Assembly: GCF_044923475.1 (NCBI RefSeq)
Contig: NZ_CP137338.1
Span: 3,596,001-3,660,000 of the forward strand
DNA length: 64,000 nt
Reading direction: 5' to 3'
Origin: JAAURS01 sp044923475
GTDB lineage: Bacteria; Cyanobacteriota; Cyanobacteriia; Thermosynechococcales; Thermosynechococcaceae
In this document: piece by piece, positions 16,366 through 25,425 of the stretch
Layout of the letters: each line of letters opens with the position of its first letter
How positions within the stretch are numbered: position 1 is the first letter of the stretch
The notes under the pieces: model-generated
Database searches by the model: none
Seen by the model: only the letters and a program-made list of their open reading frames with translations
Told to the model about the DNA's origin: nothing
Position numbers and translations under genes: made by a program

Positions 16366-19109
16366 ATAAAATCCTTAACCTTTTGCACGGCTACCGTTAG
16401 CGCCAGCATTGCGATCACAAAAAAGGCAAAGGTCGTGAGATGGGACGCGACATTCACGTTATACGCCTGACCGAATTTTTCGTAAAGGCCGTTAATATTT
16501 CCCTCCGCTTCGCTGATGGCCCGATTGTATTTGAGGTTCCAATCTTTATAGACCTCATTCCAGACCTCCATTTTGTCTTGGTAAGTCGCAATCTTTTTTT
16601 GATAGGCCAACTGCTCTTCCAAGGAAGCGTTGCTAGACAACTTCGGCTCGTCGGGCTTCTTCGGTTCGGCTTGGTCGATCTCGGGGACGTAGAATTTACC
16701 GATTCCTGCAAAATTACAGGTCTTGAAGACGTTTTTGCCCATGCATTTGCAGTCTTTTTTATCTTCATTTTTGAGGTCTTTGCGCTGTTCTGGCGGCAGC
16801 TGCCAGCATTTATCGGTCGCCACATCCTTGCCGAATCCGGTCAGCGTCACCAAGGTTTCAAAAGGCCACTTGGTGAGAGCCAGGGTGTTCAGCACTTTCC
16901 CCGGCGGGCCGAAGGTTTCGATGGGCAAGACGCCACCGCCGAACAAAATCTGCGGGATCAGCAGCAGCAGCACGATCATGGGCGCAACGCTCTGGTTGGG
17001 CGAAATGGCCGAACCCAAGAGTCCCATCATCATGCCGCCGAGGGTGGCTAGCAGCAGGGTCAAAAACATCCCACCCAAAAACTCGGGGGTGCGGGGCAAT
17101 TCCACGGCTAAGGACTTAAACAGCACGAAGATAACGGCCTGATAAATCGACAGCAGCAGCGCCACCCACACCTTAGACAGCACGTAGGGCGCAATGCGGA
17201 TGCCAATCATGCGCTCTCGCTTAAAGATGTCGATTTCTTTGACGATCTCGCGCATGGTGGCCAAGCTGCCCACCATAATGGCAATCAAAATGGAGGTGAA
17301 CAGCATCGAAACCGTGAGGCTGGGGTTCCCGGTTTTGACGTTCAGAATGGTTCTGGGCCAAGCGGAAAAGTCGAGCAATCCCAACAGGGGCGCGACGGCC
17401 AGCATCAGAATCAGGCTAATGCGATCGCGAGCTAATATGGCTAAATTCCGCTGGGAGAGCACCAAAAACTGCCGAAAGCTGGAAGCGCGCTTGATATGCG
17501 CGCCAGACTTGACCAAGCGTTCTCGTTTTTTCGTCCCGCGTCCGTCTTCTGCCACCTTCAGCGTCTGCTGGCGACCTGCAATGTACTTGTGGAAGTAGGG
17601 CGACTGGAGATACTGGGCCTGCCATTCCTCCGGCGATCGCTCGTTTTCGACTTTCCGGTAAATTTCGTTAAAGCGCTGGACGCCAAAATACTTCAGCGCG
17701 TCCTGGGGCGGCCCAAAAAAGGCTAGATTGCCGCCCCGCGCCATAAAGACCACCTGATCGCACAGCATCACGTTTTCCGTGGCGTGGGTAATCAGCAGAA
17801 TGGTGCGACCCTGGTCGGCCAGCTCACGCAGGAGCTGCATGAGTTCGCTTTCCATGCCGGGGTCTAGCCCCGAAGTGGCTTCGTCCAAGAAGAACAAACT
17901 GGGCTTGGTCAGCAGCTCTACCCCGATCGAAACCCGCTTGAGCTGACCGCCGCTCAGGGATTTGATGGGGACATCGCGACGCTGGATCAGCATGAGTTCC
18001 CGCATCACCTCTTCGACCCGTTGGTGGCGTTCGGCGGGGGTGGTATCGACGGGCATTCGCAGCTTGGCCGCAAACTGGAGCGCGTCTTCGACGGTTAGCT
18101 CCATGTGAACGATGTCCTTTTGAGGGACGTAGCCAATTTCAGTCCGGTAGGCGTTGAAGTTTTTGTACAGGTCGATACCGTTGATATAAACGTTGCCGCT
18201 GGTGGCGGGACGAAACCCGTTGAGGGCATCTAGAAGCGTAGACTTGCCGCCGCCGCTGACCCCGGCGATCGCCACAAACTCGCGCGGCTGGATCGACAGA
18301 GAAATCCCGTTGAGGAGATTGAGTCCCTTGGCAACCACCTTATTGAGGTCGATCGCATCGATGCGAAGATTCCCTTCCTCGTTGGTTTTGATGAGGGTTT
18401 CGTCTACGTTAAACACGAGCTGAGCGGGACCGATGCGGATCGTATCTCCCACCTTCAGGGCATGACTGCCTGAAATCAGCTCGCCATTGAGGAAGGTCCC
18501 GTTCGTGGAATTGAGATCGTAGAGGGTATAGTTCCCCTGCTCCAGCTTGATTTGGCTGTGAAACCGCGACGCTGCGGGGTGGTCGATGACCATATCGTTG
18601 GTGGGGTCGCGCCCGATGTTGAGGAGGTCTCTTCCCCGCAGGTTCATGCGCTGGGACGTCCCTACGTCTCGATCGGGCAGCGCGTCGAAGGGTAAAACGG
18701 TCGTTTTTTCGGCAGGCGGTAGATTGGGCGACAGTGGTGGAGCTTCGGGGCCGGATACCGGGTACCCAGGCGCCTTTGGATGCGTCGCGATCGCCTCCGT
18801 TGCCTTAAAGGTAAACTGACAGACAGACCCGATTGAAATCCGATCGCCATCCCTGAGAGCGTGCGGCGTATAAGCCTGAATGCGCTGGTCGTTGAGATAC
18901 GTGCCGTCGGAGCTGCCGACGTCTGTTAGAAGGTACGTTCCGCTCCCTAAAGCAATTTGAGCGTGGTGCCTCGAAACCGTCAGGTCGTCACTCAAGCACA
19001 GCAGGTTATCCGGGGCGCGACCAATGGTTACAATCGTCTCGTTGAGCCATAAATCTTGAAAAAACTGACCATCGCTGTGAATGACGAGCTTGGCGTTGGT
19101 TTGGGCCAT
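16362..19109 (-). CDS. FHA-FHA-ABC half-transporter (ABCG/Rv1747-like), paralog 1
   Basis: 915 residues. Two FHA phosphothreonine-binding domains: the first near 25-90 (IGRAPDN, SRHHAQ, SSDGTYLN), the second near 160-235 (IGRDPTND, SRFHSQ, NSTNGTFLN). The ABC ATPase (about 255-490) has GVSGGGKST, a Q-loop PQKD, signature LSGGQ and LFFLDEATSGLD. The C-terminal ABC2-type membrane domain starts near 590. A large non-membrane insert between the last helices carries a CKC...C cysteine cluster and a charged helical stretch. Domain order matches mycobacterial Rv1747, whose FHA domains are read by a Ser/Thr kinase. It is divergent from its paralog, sharing a 258-bp control region. Substrate unknown. 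Confidence 0.92.
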   Translation of the reverse strand: MAQTNAKLVIHSDGQFFQDLWLNETIVTIGRAPDNLLCLSDDLTVSRHHAQIALGSGTYLLTDVGSSDGTYLNDQRIQAYTPHALRDGDRISIGSVCQFTFKATEAIATHPKAPGYPVSGPEAPPLSPNLPPAEKTTVLPFDALPDRDVGTSQRMNLRGRDLLNIGRDPTNDMVIDHPAASRFHSQIKLEQGNYTLYDLNSTNGTFLNGELISGSHALKVGDTIRIGPAQLVFNVDETLIKTNEEGNLRIDAIDLNKVVAKGLNLLNGISLSIQPREFVAIAGVSGGGKSTLLDALNGFRPATSGNVYINGIDLYKNFNAYRTEIGYVPQKDIVHMELTVEDALQFAAKLRMPVDTTPAERHQRVEEVMRELMLIQRRDVPIKSLSGGQLKRVSIGVELLTKPSLFFLDEATSGLDPGMESELMQLLRELADQGRTILLITHATENVMLCDQVVFMARGGNLAFFGPPQDALKYFGVQRFNEIYRKVENERSPEEWQAQYLQSPYFHKYIAGRQQTLKVAEDGRGTKKRERLVKSGAHIKRASSFRQFLVLSQRNLAILARDRISLILMLAVAPLLGLLDFSAWPRTILNVKTGNPSLTVSMLFTSILIAIMVGSLATMREIVKEIDIFKRERMIGIRIAPYVLSKVWVALLLSIYQAVIFVLFKSLAVELPRTPEFLGGMFLTLLLATLGGMMMGLLGSAISPNQSVAPMIVLLLLIPQILFGGGVLPIETFGPPGKVLNTLALTKWPFETLVTLTGFGKDVATDKCWQLPPEQRKDLKNEDKKDCKCMGKNVFKTCNFAGIGKFYVPEIDQAEPKKPDEPKLSSNASLEEQLAYQKKIATYQDKMEVWNEVYKDWNLKYNRAISEAEGNINGLYEKFGQAYNVNVASHLTTFAFFVIAMLALTVAVQKVKDFI

Positions 19110-19367
19110 TGGGGTCTCGGTACCTTTAACACGATCGTTTTGACCCCTAAACAGGAGTGTTTGGGGGGATTCGTTGAGTTTATCTTGACAGAAGTGCGCC
19201 TAAATGGGCACTGAGCTATTCTTGCACCTTCAGGCGGTCCTTAAAACTATAGGGTTGAAGGGAAAAGCGGTAAAAATCTTTACAGCAGTCCGGCAAAGAT
19301 CGGCAAACAGTGTTTAATGGGTTTAACCTCGACCTCTTCCTGTCTTTGAGACTCTTTGAGACGTTTA

Positions 19368-22103
19368 ATGACGGCCAGCCTTGCCCGACTGCAAATTCTG
19401 ACGGACTCCGGCTCCGATCGGCGTCAAATCCCGCTCCACCCTCACACTATTACTTTAGGTCGCGGCTATGATAATCACTTGGCGATCAACGAAACAACCG
19501 TATCGCGCTATCACGCTCGGATCGATCGGGGAGAGCAGGGCTACACCATCACCGACCTCGGCAGCGCGAATGGCACTCTGGTCAACGATCGCAAAATTGC
19601 GGCCCAAGTGGCAATCCCCCTCAACCACGGCGATCGTATCGAGATTGGCGCGCTCAAGGTTTCCTTTTTAGTCAGCGAAACCGCTCCCATCGAAGACTCC
19701 ACGGCCCAGCGCACTATCTTAGCGCCTGGGGATATGGGTCCTGCGATCGAGTTGGGAGTCCCCCCCGAAACCCTATCTCTGCGGGGCCGCGATGCGTTTA
19801 CCATCGGTCGCGATCCCAAAAACGACTTAGCGATCCCGCACCCCGTTGTTTCCCGCTTTCATGTCAGGCTCGATCGACGGGATGGCAAATTTGTCATTAC
19901 CGATCTCAACTCCAGCAACGGCACTTACGTCAACGGCAAAGCCGTCCGCGGATCGGTGGCCCTTCGCGCCAGCGATACCATCCAGGTCGGGTCGTGCAGC
20001 TTCGTCCTGAACCTCAACGAAACTCTAACGCAGAATTTTGAAGAAGGGAATCTGCGGCTCGATGGGATTCACCTCAGCAAGATTGTCGGCAAAAACGTAA
20101 CGCTCCTCAACGATGTTTCCCTGTCCGTTTTGCCGAGGGAATTCGTGGCACTGTTAGGCTCCAGCGGTAGCGGTAAATCCACATTGCTGGATGCCCTCAA
20201 CGGGCTCAGACCCGCCACCAGCGGCAAGGTGCTGGTCAACGGGACAAATCTGTATAAAAACTTCCAGGCTTTTGCCACGCAGATGGGCTACGTGCCCCAG
20301 CAAAACATCATCCACACCGATTTGACCGTAGCGCAGGCCATGTCTTTTGCCGCCCAGATGCGGATGCCATCGGATACAACGCTCGCCGAACGCCAACAGC
20401 GGATCTACGAGGTTCTAGAGGATATCGGATTATCTCATCGACGCGAGGTGCAAATTAAGCTCCTCAGTGGCGGTCAACAGCGGCGCGTTTCGATTGGCGT
20501 AGAACTGCTCAATCGGCCCAGTTTATTCTTCTTGGACGAAGCCACTTCGGGGCTGGACCCCGGTACTGAAGCGGACATGATGGTTCTGCTGCGACAGCTT
20601 GCCGACCAGGGCCGCACCATATTGCTCATCACCCACGCCACGCAAAATATTCGACAGTGCGATCTGGTCCTGTACTTGGCCGAGGGAGGCCGCATTGCCT
20701 ACTATGGGCCGCTAGACAAAATTCTAGAATACTTCCGCAACGCGTTCCCCCGCGAATGCGAAGGATTTGGGCTAGATGATTTTTCTGGAATCTATCGCTT
20801 CCTGGACCCCGAGAAAAACTCTCAGGCTCCCTCTCCAGAGCGATTGGAACGGCAGTTTCGCGACTCCCCTTTGTACCAACAGTACGTCATCGAACGCCAG
20901 CGCGAAGTGCAGCCCAACGATGCGGAACGCTCGACGAAGGTGCGTCCCAAAATGACCAGGGCCAAGGTCCAAAACCGCATTTCGGGCTGGCGACAGTTTC
21001 GGATTCTGTCTGCGCGGAATTTGGCAGTCTTGGCCAAGGATAAAGCGACATTGGCGCTGATGTTTGCGATCGCCCCTCTTCTGGGCATGTTGGACTTTAT
21101 CACCTGGAAGTCCGACCTCTTCAGCGTCAAAAATGGCAGCGCCACCCAGTCCGTCACGATGCTATTTGTGAGCGCCCTGATTGCGGTGATGATCGGCGAA
21201 ATTACGACCATGAACGAACTGGTCAAGGAAGACGAGATCTACCGTCGCGAGCGGCTGTACGGCTTAAAAGTCACCCCCTACATTTTGTCGAAGGTCTGGA
21301 TTGCTTTTTTGTTCTCGGTGTATCAGGGGGCGGCGTACCTGCTGGTCAAGCTCATCGCAGTTCGGTTTCCGGGGGGTTGGGAGGTCTTGCTCAATTTCTA
21401 CCTCGACTTCACCATCGCAATTATGGCAGGGGCCATGTTGGGGCTTCTGGTCTCGGCGATCGCCCCCAACCAAAGCATGGCGCCTTTGCTCATGATTATG
21501 GTGCTCGTGCCCCAGATTATCTTTAGCGGCGGCATCCAGCCCGCCAGCAACTTCGGGCCACCAGGGCAGCTCTTAAATCGCGTCAATGTCATTAAATGGC
21601 CCTTTGAACTGTTAGTAACGCATTCTGGCCTGGGGCAAGACGTGGCCAAAGATCCCTGTCTCAAAAAGACCGATGCAGAGCGCGAAAAATTGACAGACGC
21701 GGAGCTAAAGCAATGCCAGTGTTTTGGTCCGAATGTCTTTAAGGGCTGTCGCTTCCCTGGCATTTTAACGAAGTACGTTCCTGAAATCGACCAGCCCGAA
21801 CCCGTGCAGCCCAAGCTGGCAAAGCAACCGAGCGATCCCTCTCCCGAGGCTCAGCTTGCCTATCAAAAAGAGGCTGCCGCGTTTCAGGACACCCTTAAAA
21901 CCTGGCAAGCAGACTATCAAAACTGGCGGCAAAAGCGCCAAAAGGCCATCAGCGAAGCGGAGGGAATTATTACCAAAACCTACGATGAGTTGGGCTACTT
22001 GTTTGACATCAAGCCGCTTGCTCATTTCTGCGTTCAGGGGCTGCTTATTTTAAGTATCTTAATAGCACTGCCTTTTGTTCAAAAACGTAAGGATGTGGCA
22101 TGA
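19368..22103 (+). CDS. FHA-FHA-ABC half-transporter (ABCG/Rv1747-like), paralog 2
   Basis: 911 residues from the ATG at 19368; a TTG 12 bases upstream would give 915. Same architecture as the divergent gene: FHA1 (LGRGYDNH, SRYHAR, SANGTLVN), FHA2 (IGRDPKND, SRFHVR, NSSNGTYVN), ATPase with GSSGSGKST, PQQN, LSGGQ and LFFLDEATSGLD, then the ABC2 membrane region and a late insert with CQC...C followed by KYVPEIDQ, closely matching the paralog. The two likely form a heterodimer or alternate homodimers. The stop codon lies in a 14-bp tandem duplication (GGCATGAAAAAATT at 22097 and a near copy at 22111). Confidence 0.92.
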   Translation: MTASLARLQILTDSGSDRRQIPLHPHTITLGRGYDNHLAINETTVSRYHARIDRGEQGYTITDLGSANGTLVNDRKIAAQVAIPLNHGDRIEIGALKVSFLVSETAPIEDSTAQRTILAPGDMGPAIELGVPPETLSLRGRDAFTIGRDPKNDLAIPHPVVSRFHVRLDRRDGKFVITDLNSSNGTYVNGKAVRGSVALRASDTIQVGSCSFVLNLNETLTQNFEEGNLRLDGIHLSKIVGKNVTLLNDVSLSVLPREFVALLGSSGSGKSTLLDALNGLRPATSGKVLVNGTNLYKNFQAFATQMGYVPQQNIIHTDLTVAQAMSFAAQMRMPSDTTLAERQQRIYEVLEDIGLSHRREVQIKLLSGGQQRRVSIGVELLNRPSLFFLDEATSGLDPGTEADMMVLLRQLADQGRTILLITHATQNIRQCDLVLYLAEGGRIAYYGPLDKILEYFRNAFPRECEGFGLDDFSGIYRFLDPEKNSQAPSPERLERQFRDSPLYQQYVIERQREVQPNDAERSTKVRPKMTRAKVQNRISGWRQFRILSARNLAVLAKDKATLALMFAIAPLLGMLDFITWKSDLFSVKNGSATQSVTMLFVSALIAVMIGEITTMNELVKEDEIYRRERLYGLKVTPYILSKVWIAFLFSVYQGAAYLLVKLIAVRFPGGWEVLLNFYLDFTIAIMAGAMLGLLVSAIAPNQSMAPLLMIMVLVPQIIFSGGIQPASNFGPPGQLLNRVNVIKWPFELLVTHSGLGQDVAKDPCLKKTDAEREKLTDAELKQCQCFGPNVFKGCRFPGILTKYVPEIDQPEPVQPKLAKQPSDPSPEAQLAYQKEAAAFQDTLKTWQADYQNWRQKRQKAISEAEGIITKTYDELGYLFDIKPLAHFCVQGLLILSILIALPFVQKRKDVA

Positions 22104-22124
22104 AAAAATTGGCATGAAAAAATA
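22097..22124. repeat. Tandem 14-bp direct repeat over the stop codon of the FHA-ABC gene
   Basis: GGCATGAAAAAATT (22097-22110) is followed by GGCATGAAAAAATA (22111-22124), 13 of 14 bases identical. The TGA stop of the transporter is in the first copy. Probably a small slippage duplication; no function inferred. Confidence 0.7.
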
Positions 22125-22141
22125 AAGAGCCAGTTGTTTCT

Positions 22142-22540
22142 TCAAAACTCAAGATGCCACACGCCACTGGCAATCCATTTCCCGTCATACTCCTGAATCT
22201 TTTGAGGCGTCATAAAGTAGGCCCAAGCAAAACCCAGCGATCGCCCGTCCTGCCCAAACACTTCCGCTTCCCGCCGCTGATACTCATTGTGCGCTTCAGG
22301 TCGCTGAGGCTGATAGTCTTCTAGGCGGTCTAGAGCGAGCAACGCGGATTCGTCGGCAAATTGCAGCAAATAGCCCTGTACCCAAGCGTCACCGGACGTC
22401 ATCCCCGGATATCCGAGGGAAAGGTGAAAAAGTCGACCCCGAACTTGGGCGGGCAGGGCCTGGAGAATGCGATCGCCGCAATAGCGATCGTAATTTACCT
22501 GTCCGGGTTTCAGCGTGCCGTAGACAAATACCCTCAGCAT
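22142..22540 (-). CDS. Gamma-glutamylcyclotransferase-like (AIG2/GGCT fold) protein
   Basis: 132 residues. MLRVFVYGTLKPGQ contains the YGTLKPG motif of the family, and the usual acidic residue follows in the LDRLEDY segment. The fold releases 5-oxoproline from gamma-glutamyl compounds in characterised members, but many bacterial homologs are untested. It starts 2 bp after the stop of the FHA-cyclase gene, on the same strand, so the pair is surely one transcript. Confidence 0.85.
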   Translation of the reverse strand: MLRVFVYGTLKPGQVNYDRYCGDRILQALPAQVRGRLFHLSLGYPGMTSGDAWVQGYLLQFADESALLALDRLEDYQPQRPEAHNEYQRREAEVFGQDGRSLGFAWAYFMTPQKIQEYDGKWIASGVWHLEF

Positions 22541-22542
22541 TG

Positions 22543-23466
22543 CTACTCGTCTGCCATACCCGCATCCACTGCTTTGAGGGTCGGGACGCTGCCGATCTCA
22601 AACGTAATAACATCGGGGTGATCGGAGTACCTCAGTTCCCCCAATCCAATCCAGCCTTCATGTTGCAAGACGTACTCTTCGCGGTGGATAAAGGCTTGGC
22701 TCCGATCCTTTGCCACAATAAACGTCCCGTTTGTGCTTTGGTCGACGAGCACGAACTTTCCTTTGCGGAAAATAATTTGAACGTGGTGCCGAGAAGTGTA
22801 GTCATCGCAAATGACCAAATTGTTATCGGCATTGCGGCCAATGGTAAAGCCGCTCTGCTCGGGTCTGAGCTGTACGACGCGATCGTGGTGTTTGAGTTGG
22901 AGAACGCTGGTATGGGTGGAAGTCTCCGCCAAGTACGTTCTGGCCGTGGTCAGTTCTCGCCGCTCCCAAATAATTTGATAGAGACTGATGCGTCCGGTTT
23001 GTCCGGGACTGGGAATGCGTTCCATCAACCGCGTCTGGGCCTGAAGCGCAGACGATAGCGCCTGAACGGTTTCTTGGCTAGTAATAATTTGACCGGATTT
23101 CGCAAAAGCCACCATCCGCGCGGCGGCATTGACCGTAGTCCCAAAAATATCTTCATTTTCGGTAATGATCGGACCGAAGTTTAAGCCGATCCTGAGTCCT
23201 AACTGAAGATCGTTGGCAGCGGCATATTGCGTAATATCTTCTTGCATGTGACAAGCAGCCTGAACCGTCTTATCCGCGTAGGGGAAAAGCGCCATAATCT
23301 CATCGCCAATCACCTTGATCGTTTGACCTTGGTGCTGCTGTACGATCGCGGTAAGGCGCGTGAGACAGCTTTCTACGATGGTTTTGGCAGCCTCATCGCC
23401 CAACACTTCATAGAGCCTAGAGCTGCGGCTGATGTCAGCAAAAAGAACGGTTTGGAACAAGCTCAT
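22543..23466 (-). CDS. Class III adenylate/guanylate cyclase with C-terminal FHA domain
   Basis: 307 residues from the ATG at 23466 (the longer frame begins with TTG). The cyclase catalytic domain (1-165) has the first metal Asp in FADISRSSRL, the second region in KVIGDEIMALF, and the transition-state Asn and Arg in VNAAARM, so it appears active; substrate preference is not decidable by eye. The FHA domain (about 200-275) has FTIGRNADNN, SRHHVQ and STNGTF. The combination predicts a nucleotide-second-messenger enzyme tethered or gated by phosphothreonine. It is the third FHA protein within 7 kb and is followed immediately by the GGCT-like gene. Confidence 0.9.
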   Translation of the reverse strand: MSLFQTVLFADISRSSRLYEVLGDEAAKTIVESCLTRLTAIVQQHQGQTIKVIGDEIMALFPYADKTVQAACHMQEDITQYAAANDLQLGLRIGLNFGPIITENEDIFGTTVNAAARMVAFAKSGQIITSQETVQALSSALQAQTRLMERIPSPGQTGRISLYQIIWERRELTTARTYLAETSTHTSVLQLKHHDRVVQLRPEQSGFTIGRNADNNLVICDDYTSRHHVQIIFRKGKFVLVDQSTNGTFIVAKDRSQAFIHREEYVLQHEGWIGLGELRYSDHPDVITFEIGSVPTLKAVDAGMADE

Positions 23467-23656
23467 AGCCAGATGACGCGCGTACGCTGGCAAACGTTAG
23501 CTCCCATAAGTCTATATCGCCATTGGAAATGGGGGCCACTTTTTCGGGTGAATAATCTGAGATGAATGACCTGCGCAGCAAAGGAACGATTCGCGACTCG
23601 ATAACCTAGAAAACAACAGCCGATCCGCTTGACCCGCGCCAGCAGCCCGCTCCGTT

Positions 23657-24925
23657 TTACAATCCCTTGACAAGATCTTGAAAGACGCGCCCCAGAATGG
23701 CGATCGCCTCCTCTACCTCTGCTGCACTCACGATCAACGGCGGGACAAACCGCACCACCTTCGGCCCTGCCGGAACGAGCAACAGTCCTTCGTCCATTGC
23801 AGCTTTAACGACTTCTGGAGCGGTAAGGGCCGCTTCAGCACTGATTTCCAAGCCATTGATGAGTCCCCACCCGCGAACTTCAGCAACGAGAGAGGGGTAT
23901 TGATGGCCGATTGCCCTTAATCCCTCTCTCAACTGTTCGCCCCGCACCCTCGCGTTTGCGAGCAAATTGTCTTGGGTGAGGGTTTGACAGACCGCTAGGG
24001 CAGCAGCGCAGGCCAAGGGATTGCCGCCAAAGGTACTGGCGTGGTCGCCGGGAGTAAAGACGTTACAGGACGCCTTGCAAAGCATGGCCCCAATGGGAAT
24101 ACCGCCCGCCAAACCCTTAGCTGAGGTGAAAATATCCGGTTCGATTCCCAAGTTTTCGTAGCCCCACAGTCGACCGCTGCGGCCAATGCCGACTTGAACT
24201 TCATCCAGCAGCAGCAGAATGCCCTTTTCGTCGCAGAGCTGGCGGACTTTTTGGAAATACGCCGCATCTCCGGGACGCACGCCGCCTTCGCCTTGAAGCG
24301 GTTCCAGCAAAATGGCTGCAACTTGGCGCTCGGAAACGTCGAGCTGGGCGATCGCCGTTTCTAGCGCCGCAATGTTGTTGTAGGGAACGTAGTGAAACCC
24401 TGGCACGAGGGGCGAGAAGTTTTGCTGATATTTAGGCTGAGCGGTCGCGGTGACAGTGGCCAGGGTCCGACCGTGAAAGCTGGCGTTGGCCGTGATAATA
24501 ACGGGATTGCAAATCCCTAAAACAGTATGGGCGTACTTCCGCGCTAACTTGATGGCCCCTTCGTTGGCTTCGGCTCCAGAGTTGCAGAAAAACGCGAAAT
24601 CGGCGCAGGAGTTTTGCACGAGCCACTGGGCCAAGTCGCCCTGCTGGGGAATGTAGTACAGATTCGAGACGTGGTGGAGGGTTTGAATTTGGCGCGCGAC
24701 GGCATCCACGAGGGCCGGATGGGCGTGACCTAAGGTGCAGGTAGCAATGCCCGCCACGAAGTCGAGGTAGCTATTGCCCTCCGTATCCCAAAGACGGCAC
24801 CCCTCTCCCCGGGCGATCGCCAGCGGAAAGCGCCCGTAGGTGGGCATCACGCAGCGATCGAAATCAGCAGCATCAAAGGTCGAGGCGGATGCGGTTGCAG
24901 CAGGAGAGAGGGTTTCAAGACTCAC
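23657..24925 (-). CDS. argD: Acetylornithine aminotransferase
   Basis: 422 residues from a GTG at 24925, where the protein reads (M)SLETLSP as in other cyanobacterial ArgD; GAGG stands about 10 bases upstream. A TTG at 24964 would add 13 residues. PLP-dependent class III aminotransferase that makes N-acetylornithine in arginine synthesis. The family features TYGRFP, NSGAEANE, SFHGRT, LLLDEVQVG and the PLP-lysine in SAKGLAGG are all present. A perfect 7-bp palindrome lies 42 bp upstream. Confidence 0.95.
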   Translation of the reverse strand: MSLETLSPAATASASTFDAADFDRCVMPTYGRFPLAIARGEGCRLWDTEGNSYLDFVAGIATCTLGHAHPALVDAVARQIQTLHHVSNLYYIPQQGDLAQWLVQNSCADFAFFCNSGAEANEGAIKLARKYAHTVLGICNPVIITANASFHGRTLATVTATAQPKYQQNFSPLVPGFHYVPYNNIAALETAIAQLDVSERQVAAILLEPLQGEGGVRPGDAAYFQKVRQLCDEKGILLLLDEVQVGIGRSGRLWGYENLGIEPDIFTSAKGLAGGIPIGAMLCKASCNVFTPGDHASTFGGNPLACAAALAVCQTLTQDNLLANARVRGEQLREGLRAIGHQYPSLVAEVRGWGLINGLEISAEAALTAPEVVKAAMDEGLLLVPAGPKVVRFVPPLIVSAAEVEEAIAILGRVFQDLVKGL

Positions 24926-24966
24926 GAGACGGTCCTCAATTGAAAGGATGGCAATATACTTCAATC

Positions 24967-24984
24967 GTATTACACGCGTAATAC
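24967..24984. promoter_or_regulatory. Palindromic operator-like site upstream of argD
   Basis: GTATTAC (24967-24973) and GTAATAC (24978-24984) are exact inverted repeats around a 4-base spacer, an 18-bp dyad typical of a dimeric repressor site, 42 bp upstream of the argD GTG. It does not fit the NtcA consensus GTA-N8-TAC. The cognate regulator is unknown. Confidence 0.4.
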
Positions 24985-25425
24985 AATTCGCAAGATCGGC
25001 TTTGGCCGAGCGGAGTGTTTTTTCGAAAAACCTGAAGCGCGAAGAAGGCGATCGCCTTTACGGTTTGCAGAAAAACGATGGTACCCCGATTGTCTCGCAT
25101 TCTTCCACATTTGGGCAGATTGAAATAGGGGAGGCAAACCTAACGCCCATCGCTGGGCCATACATGTTTATTTATGAAATGAAACAAAACCAGTGAAAAA
25201 CTTTATATTTGTCCCTGTGCTTAACAATTCGTAATCAGGGTATATTAGGTAAATATTCCTAGAGAGGAGAGCTATGTTTCGCTCTACACGTCAGGATCTC
25301 TTGAGACTTCAGCGATTTTGGCAAGGGCAATCGTAGCTGCATCGATCGAAGACATCTGTTAACGATTGATACAAATGATTGAGTTTCGATAACTTTTAGA
25401 CTTTCGCCCCATGGGGTTCTAAACA
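24985..25425. other. Intergenic region between argD and ndhD
   Basis: The two genes are divergent, so this stretch holds both promoter regions. Its left half is ordinary sequence without a supported gene; a 20-codon frame with a strong ribosome site occupies 25274-25336. After it, 25337-25425 is the untranslated region before ndhD and contains a three-codon ATG frame just before the ndhD start. Confidence 0.6.
25274..25336 (+). CDS. Possible 20-residue leader peptide upstream of ndhD
   Basis: MFRSTRQDLLRLQRFWQGQS, stop TAG. GAGGAG stands 5 bases before the ATG, which is stronger than the site of most genes in this window, including the downstream ndhD. The peptide is basic, without a membrane segment. 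It could be a leader peptide acting on ndhD 89 bp downstream, an independent small protein, or chance. No family is recognised. Confidence 0.35.
   Translation: MFRSTRQDLLRLQRFWQGQS

Noticed and set aside
16440..17051. 203-codon antisense frame over the FHA-ABC gene
   Set aside because: Shadow of the GC-rich transporter gene; no recognisable protein.
24967..24984. Possible NtcA site upstream of argD
   Set aside because: The spacing GTA-N8-TAC is not met at this palindrome.
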